Source: Jiangella ureilytica (GTDB lineage Bacteria; Actinomycetota; Actinomycetes; Jiangellales; Jiangellaceae). From it: 64,000 nucleotides of DNA. This document shows, in pieces, positions 59,558 through 64,000 of the stretch (the first letter of the stretch is position 1; every line of letters begins with the position of its first letter). Both the position numbers and the translations under genes were made by a program. The notes under the pieces were generated by a model. That model did no database searches. It saw only the letters and a program-made list of their open reading frames with translations, and was not told the origin of the DNA. The stretch lies in contig NZ_SMKL01000004.1 of NCBI RefSeq assembly GCF_004348545.1, positions 78,949 to 142,948 of the forward strand. Reading direction: 5' to 3'.

Positions 59558-61774
59558 TCAGTCCTGCCCTTCGGCGACGAGGCCGGTGAGGATGCGGGCG
59601 GCGTCGGCGGCGCCGTTGCCCGGGTCGGCGTCGGCGACGTGCTTCACCATCGGCTCGCCGCGCTCGAGCAGCTCTGCGAGCAGCGGCTTCGCCTGGTCGA
59701 CCGTGACGACGTCGAGCGAGTGCGCCCAGCCCTGGGCGGCCGCGAAGTGCGCCCGGCCCTCCTGGTCGTCCAGCGCGGTGGACCGGTTGGGGACGAACAG
59801 CGACGGGACGCCGAAGCGCAGCAGCTCGTGGTAGCTGTTGTAGCCGGTGGCGCTGACGGCGAGGTCGAAGGCGCGGTAGCGGCGCGACAGCGGGAAGTCG
59901 CGCACCACGTGGACGTCGTCGAGGCGGCCCTGGCCGGTCGCGATCTCGGGCTGGGTCACGCACACCTCGACGCCGAGGTCGCGCAGCGCGGCGACGACGG
60001 CGCCGAGGTCGCCGCTGGTGTCGTTGATGTTCCCCGCGCCCAGCGAGACCAGCGCGAGCGGCGCCGACGGGTCGAGGCCGAGGAACGCGCGGGCGTCGGC
60101 GCGGGTGTCGAGGTCGTCGCGGTCGAGCAGCGTCACCGGGCCGACGCGGGTGGCCTCGGCCGTGGCGGTGACGCCTTCGTCGACGGGCGCGGCGAGCTCG
60201 CCCGGCTCGAGGACGAGGTCGAACCAGCTCGACTTCGCCAGCTGGTCGCGGTTCATGCCCGGGCGCCACATGCCCCGTCGCGACCAGACCCAGCGGATGC
60301 CCGGGTAGGCGCGGCGCACCAGCCCGAGCCCTTCGTACGGCCAGGTGCCGTCGAAGACGACCACCGACGGGTGGATGCGCTCGATGGTCGCCGACAGCCG
60401 GGCGGCGAAGTAGCGGTGCCAGCGGGCCGGCTCGAACCCCGTCGCCGTCGCCGACGGCAGGTACTCGTACGGGTGCCCGAACCGCCCGACCACGGGCGCG
60501 GCCTGCGACAACGAGAAGAAGTGCGGCTCGAGCGCGGGCGTGCAGCGCTGCGCATAGGCCAGCAGCCGGGTCAGGTGGCCCATGCCGGCGCCGTTGCTGG
60601 TGACGAACAGGGCGCGGGGCGGGCGCTCGGCCGCGGCCTCCGCCGTTCCGAGGATGGCGGCCGACGACGGCGAGGGCTGCGGCGCCGCCGGGGTCGCGCT
60701 GGGCGCGCCGACGATCCGCTCGAGCCGGGCGACGTGCGCCTCGTGGCCGAACCGATCGCGCGCCGTCCGCTGCGCCCGCTCGACCTGGGCGTCGTAGGCG
60801 GCGCGGTCGGCGTAGAGGGCGTCGACGACGCGGCGGACGTCGTGCGGCTCGGCGTACACGGCGGCGTCGCCGAAGACCGGCTCGAAGTGCGGCGGCAGGA
60901 CGGCCGGCACGCCGGTGGCCAGCGCCTCGAGGATGGTCCGGCCGAACGCCTCGACCCAGCGCGGGTTGTGGAAGTAGACGAAGAAGTCCAGCGAGGCCAG
61001 GAAGTCGCGCGGCGGCATGGCGCCGAACTCGAACACCTCCCAGCTCTCCGGCAGGTCGCCGAGCAGGTGCTCGACCGGGCCGGCGCCGCCGAGCACGCGC
61101 ACCGTCCACGACCCGTCGACGGGGTAGACGGCGCGCAGGGTGGAGGCGTCGGCCGGCCACTTCTGCGGAGAGGACCGGCTGTGCCGCCCGACGACGGGGC
61201 GAGCCCCCCGCTGGGCGGCCCGAACGGCCGGGTCGACCGCCCACGCGTCGACGTCGATGATGTTGACCCAGTCGGTCTCGGCCAGCGTGTGCGCCGGCAC
61301 CCGCCCCTCGATCGAGGTCCGGACGAGCGGCCCGATGGGCGCCCAGACCGGCTCGCGGCCGAACCGGTGCCGCGCGATCTCGTGCACGGCCTCGGGCCGG
61401 TAGTGCTCGTGCCCGTCGATGTCGAACGGCGCGGCGTTGGCGACGATGACGACGTGGTCGGCCTCGACCGGCGGCAGCTGCTCCGCGGCGTGCTGGAGCA
61501 CCGCCGGGTGGCGCACGACGACGACCTTCGCGCGGACCGGCGCCCGGCCCACGAGCAGCCTCGCCCGGCCGGCCTCGACCCCCGCGCGGATGAGCCGGTT
61601 GACCGGCGACACCTTGGCGACCAGCGGCCCGTTGAGGCTGATCAGGCCGGTGGTGTAGCCGGCGCGGGCCTGCGCGGTGATCTCCTCGGCGATGCTGTGC
61701 GAGGTGCCACCGGGGAAGCGGAGGTCGGAGACGTCGAGGACGTCGACGGTGCGGGTGCCGGGGGGTGCGGGCAT
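59558..61774 (-). CDS. Two-domain glycosyltransferase (GT4-like plus MurG-like)
   Basis: A 738-aa cytosolic protein. The N-terminal GT-B domain (about 10-365) begins TVDVLDVSDLRFPGGTSHSI and has its donor half around FFVYFHNPRWVEAFGRTILE, typical of GT4. After an Ala/Pro linker, a second GT-B domain (about 390-735) begins ALFVTSNGAGMGHLTRLLAY and ends with VSATGYNSYHELLRFGVPSL and RSTALDDQEGRAHFAAAQG, like MurG/GT28 enzymes. It resembles the fusion idea of 3688 but with different partners. ATG 61774 is chosen; the frame opens 18 bp earlier. The next gene starts 2 bp after its stop. Donor and acceptor are unknown. Confidence 0.87.
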   Translation of the reverse strand: MPAPPGTRTVDVLDVSDLRFPGGTSHSIAEEITAQARAGYTTGLISLNGPLVAKVSPVNRLIRAGVEAGRARLLVGRAPVRAKVVVVRHPAVLQHAAEQLPPVEADHVVIVANAAPFDIDGHEHYRPEAVHEIARHRFGREPVWAPIGPLVRTSIEGRVPAHTLAETDWVNIIDVDAWAVDPAVRAAQRGARPVVGRHSRSSPQKWPADASTLRAVYPVDGSWTVRVLGGAGPVEHLLGDLPESWEVFEFGAMPPRDFLASLDFFVYFHNPRWVEAFGRTILEALATGVPAVLPPHFEPVFGDAAVYAEPHDVRRVVDALYADRAAYDAQVERAQRTARDRFGHEAHVARLERIVGAPSATPAAPQPSPSSAAILGTAEAAAERPPRALFVTSNGAGMGHLTRLLAYAQRCTPALEPHFFSLSQAAPVVGRFGHPYEYLPSATATGFEPARWHRYFAARLSATIERIHPSVVVFDGTWPYEGLGLVRRAYPGIRWVWSRRGMWRPGMNRDQLAKSSWFDLVLEPGELAAPVDEGVTATAEATRVGPVTLLDRDDLDTRADARAFLGLDPSAPLALVSLGAGNINDTSGDLGAVVAALRDLGVEVCVTQPEIATGQGRLDDVHVVRDFPLSRRYRAFDLAVSATGYNSYHELLRFGVPSLFVPNRSTALDDQEGRAHFAAAQGWAHSLDVVTVDQAKPLLAELLERGEPMVKHVADADPGNGAADAARILTGLVAEGQD

Positions 61775-61950
61775 GGTTCCTGATCGTGCCACACCGCGAG
61801 CGCCGGGCCGACCCGGGCGGTGACCGCGGGCACCCTCGCGCCCGGTTCGTGCGTGTTCGGGCGCACGGCCGTGGGCCCTCGCTCCACCTCAGCCCGGCCT
61901 CATCTGGGAGGTCCTCCTCCCAGGCCGCCCCCGCCACCGGGCGAGAGTGC

Positions 61951-61978
61951 GCCGCGTCGCCGTGGGCGGCGACGCGGC
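61951..61978 (-). terminator. Perfect 12-bp hairpin after the TIGR03089-type gene
   Basis: GCCGCGTCGCCG (61951-61962) and CGGCGACGCGGC (61967-61978) form a perfect stem around TGGG, 36 bp beyond the end of the minus-strand gene at 62015. A second small hairpin, CTGGGAGG-TCCT-CCTCCCAG, lies at 61904-61923. Both are in the 240-bp gap before the glycosyltransferase start. Confidence 0.6.
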
Positions 61979-62014
61979 GGCCGGGAGACCGGCAGAGGCC
62001 CCGTCCGGACACCC

Positions 62015-62764
62015 CTAGGCGACGGCGGCGGTCACCCGTTCGGACTCGGCGCGGGCGGCGCGGCGGGCGGGGTCCTCGTGACGGACCAGGACGGCCGAGC
62101 CGCCGACGACCAGCGGCACCAGGAGGGCGTCGAGCAGCGCCGGGCCGAGGTCGTCGGTGGCGACCAGGAGGCGGCTGCCCGGGCCGGCGCCGAGCTGCTC
62201 GGCCCGCCGCCGGGCGTAGTCGACCAGGCCGCCGAGCGTATGGACGGTGCCGGCCTGCTCGAGCGCCGGCTCGGCGTCGTCGGGCGCGGAGAGGGGGACG
62301 AAACGGTCGGGATAGCCGGGCACCTCGACGGCGTAGTCGGCGACGCCGGGCGGCAGCGGCTCGGTGAACCGGCCGCCGAGCGGGCGCAGCGCCAGCCCCA
62401 CGACCTCGGGCGCGCCGCCCGCGGCCGCCGCGACGGCGTCGGGCCCGGCGACCGCCACCTGGACCCCGTCGGGACCGCCGCTGCCGCCGTCGTCGTCCAG
62501 GACCACGCAGGCGCCCACGGACCAGCAGGCGGCCGCCCAGGCGAGTGCCTGCCAGTGCGCGGGCAGCCGCAGCGCGACCCGCTCGCCGGGCTCGGCGTTC
62601 AGGCCGTCGGTGAGAAAGCCGGCGGTCTTGGCGACCCAGTTGTCGAAGGTGGTGGTGGACAGCTCGACGCGCTCGCCGGTGGCGTCGTCGTAGAACGTGA
62701 GGAACGGCCGCGCGCCGTCGCGACGAACCTCGGTGCGCAGCAGTTCTGCCGGGGTCTCACTCAT
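62015..62764 (-). CDS. TIGR03089-type protein (AMP-binding enzyme-like)
   Basis: A 249-aa protein that resembles the N-terminal part of an AMP-forming acyl-CoA/acid ligase (ELLRTEVRRDGARPFLTFYD, ELSTTTFDNWVAKTAGFL, PGERVALRLPAHWQALAWAA) but stops before the C-terminal catalytic-lysine domain. This fits the TIGR03089 family, a conserved actinobacterial protein of unknown function that is often found near surface-polysaccharide genes. The P-loop of true ligases (SGTTGxPKG) is missing. ATG 62764 is followed by MSETPAELL. The role is unknown. Confidence 0.82.
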   Translation of the reverse strand: MSETPAELLRTEVRRDGARPFLTFYDDATGERVELSTTTFDNWVAKTAGFLTDGLNAEPGERVALRLPAHWQALAWAAACWSVGACVVLDDDGGSGGPDGVQVAVAGPDAVAAAAGGAPEVVGLALRPLGGRFTEPLPPGVADYAVEVPGYPDRFVPLSAPDDAEPALEQAGTVHTLGGLVDYARRRAEQLGAGPGSRLLVATDDLGPALLDALLVPLVVGGSAVLVRHEDPARRAARAESERVTAAVA

Positions 62765-62933
62765 GCGCCCAGCCTACGGTGACGACGCCGTCGCGCTCAG
62801 ACAGCGGGGTGACGCCGAAACCACAGGCCAGCACGGGCGCGCCGTCGTGCAGGAGGCCGCCGATCCGCGGCGTCGGTGTGCCTCACGGGGAGTGTTCAGG
62901 AGTGTCGGCGGCCCGTGCTTGACTGGTCGGGTG

Positions 62934-63839
62934 ATGGAGAGGACGTGGCGGCCGCGGCGCCCGGTCGACGTCCTGGCGACGCTCGCGGCACACCGGCGCG
63001 GGCCGTACGACCCGACGTTCCAGATCGACGCGCGCGGGCGGGTGTGGCGCACCTGCCGGCCGGGCGGCGAGCCAGCGACGGTGTGCGTGGCGCGCTCGGC
63101 CGGCGGCGAGGTGACGGCGACGGCGTGGGGTCCGGGCGCGGCGGCGGCGCTGGACGCGGTGCCCCAATGGCTCGGCTCCGACGACGAACTGGAGGGCTTC
63201 TCGCCGCAGCACCCCGTGCTCGCCGACGCGTTCCGCCGCTTCCCCGGCGTGCTCATCGGCCGCACCGGGCTGGTCATGGAGGCGCTGGTGCCGGCCATCC
63301 TCGAGCAGAAGGTCACCGGCACCGAGGCGTTCCGGGGCTGGATGCGGCTGCTGCGCAAGTTCGGCTCGCCGGCCCCGGGACCTGCGCCGGCGCGGATGCG
63401 CGTGGTCCCCGCGTCGGAGCTGTGGGCCAAGATCCCGTCCTGGGAGTACCACCAGGCCGGCGTCGGCCCGCAACGCGCGCGCACCATCGTCACCGCCGGC
63501 CGGCATGTTTCTCAGTTGGAGGAGACTGCTTCGTTGGGGACCGCCGAGGCCGACCGCCGGCTGCGGGCCGTTCCGGGTATCGGTGTGTGGACGTCTGCCG
63601 AGGTGAGGCAGCGCGTGTTCGGCGACCCCGACGCCGTGTCCGTCGGCGACTACGGCCTGCCGCACGCGGTCACGTACGCCTTCACGGGCGAGCGGCGCGG
63701 CTCGGACGAGTTGATGCTCGAGCTGCTCGAGCCGTACCGCGGCCACCGGCATCGCGCCTGCGTGTTGCTGCTGCGGGCCGGGGCGACCCCGCCGCGTCGC
63801 GGGCCGCGCGCTCCGGTGCGAGACTTTCGCGGGATGTGA
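62934..63839 (+). CDS. AlkA-like DNA-3-methyladenine glycosylase II
   Basis: A 301-aa HhH-GPD base-excision enzyme that removes alkylated bases from DNA. The helix-hairpin-helix is in VPGIGVWTSAEV and the catalytic Asp in VSVGDYGLPHAV; VPAILEQKVTGTEAFRGWMR is the conserved helix before it. The N-terminal part is the AlkA-type beta domain. ATG 62934 begins the family fold; the open frame upstream to 62697 overlaps the divergent gene and is rejected. It has no obvious link to the glycan genes. A hairpin element of the 23195 family begins 34 nt after its stop. Confidence 0.88.
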   Translation: MERTWRPRRPVDVLATLAAHRRGPYDPTFQIDARGRVWRTCRPGGEPATVCVARSAGGEVTATAWGPGAAAALDAVPQWLGSDDELEGFSPQHPVLADAFRRFPGVLIGRTGLVMEALVPAILEQKVTGTEAFRGWMRLLRKFGSPAPGPAPARMRVVPASELWAKIPSWEYHQAGVGPQRARTIVTAGRHVSQLEETASLGTAEADRRLRAVPGIGVWTSAEVRQRVFGDPDAVSVGDYGLPHAVTYAFTGERRGSDELMLELLEPYRGHRHRACVLLLRAGATPPRRGPRAPVRDFRGM

Positions 63840-63873
63840 TGCTTTCTTGGGCGCCTGGGGTGGGTTGGGGTTC

Positions 63874-64000
63874 CCCCGTCCCCCTGCTGCCCATTCTCTC
63901 AGCCCCGGACGGTCGCCTCAAGCGGACCCTGGTGGCGCTTCGCGCCGTGGGGGTCCGCTTGACCCGCCCGTCCGGGGTCTAAGAACGGGCAGCTATCAGG
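63874..64000 (+). repeat. Hairpin element, copy C (cut by the right edge)
   Basis: Third copy of the 23195/23575 family: left arm CCCCGTCCCCCT (63874-63885), then TGCCCATTCTCT, inner stems GCCCCGGACGG (63902-63912) with CCGTCCGGGG (63968-63977) and TCAAGCGGACCC (63918-63929) with GGGTCCGCTTGA (63951-63962), then AAGAACGGGCAGCTATCAGG, where the window ends just inside the expected right arm. Confidence 0.85.

Noticed and set aside
62697..62933. N-terminal extension of the AlkA-like gene
   Set aside because: It overlaps the divergent TIGR03089-type gene and has no family similarity; ATG 62934 starts the fold.

Overview
The window is very GC-rich, with strong third-position GC bias, long spurious antisense reading frames, many GTG/TTG starts, a twin-arginine signal and a WXG100-type protein. 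This points to a high-GC actinomycete chromosome. A genus cannot be fixed from the sequence alone; a Jiangella-like soil actinomycete is only a guess. No tRNA, rRNA, CRISPR array, integrase or intact transposase was seen.

Most of the window is a cell-surface glycan locus, interrupted by a few housekeeping or unrelated genes. From the left edge come a membrane O-acyltransferase and a UDP-GlcNAc 2-epimerase (1-2094), a UDP-sugar dehydrogenase (2205-3515), a two-domain glycosyltransferase, and two adjacent exported proteins that act on peptidoglycan and share C-terminal FG-GAP repeats: a PGRP-type amidase and a SpoIID-like protein (6446-10614). A polyprenyl-phosphate-type glycosyltransferase and a YfhO-like membrane protein diverge at 12 kb. 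An epoxide hydrolase and a Tat-exported metallophosphoesterase follow. Next is a minus-strand run of UDP-sugar dehydrogenase, ceramidase-like protein and acetoacetyl-CoA synthetase (17.3-21.8 kb).

From 23.7 to 37.7 kb lie an exported beta-helix/FG-GAP protein, the dTDP-rhamnose genes (rfbB divergent from rfbA-rfbC, with rfbD convergent), a very large multi-domain glycosyltransferase, and a three-gene module: GT-like protein on minus, GT2 on plus, membrane-anchored methyltransferase on minus. The same three gene types recur in the same order and orientation at 48.8-53.5 kb. Between the two copies lie a TetR/UGT-type glycosyltransferase pair, a decayed tetR 3' fragment, a 5'-truncated RHS protein with a nuclease-like tip and overlapping immunity-like gene, a SGNH-fused acyltransferase, and an asparagine-synthetase-like protein.

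The right end holds a sulfotransferase-like protein, an aquaporin, a possible type VII secretion-related group (unrecognised 631-aa acidic protein, NHL-type lipoprotein, WXG100-like protein), a two-domain glycosyltransferase with a small partner, a TIGR03089-type protein and an AlkA-like DNA glycosylase.

Taken together, the locus can plausibly make UDP-ManNAc(A)-type and dTDP-L-rhamnose precursors, assemble them with at least nine glycosyltransferases, and decorate the product by acylation, methylation and possibly sulfation or amidation. The most notable unexplained signal is a family of roughly 150-bp hairpin elements (two full copies in opposite orientation and one cut by the right edge). 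Each begins 33-34 nt after a stop codon, in the same orientation relative to the gene it follows, and its inner stems differ in sequence but keep their pairing.
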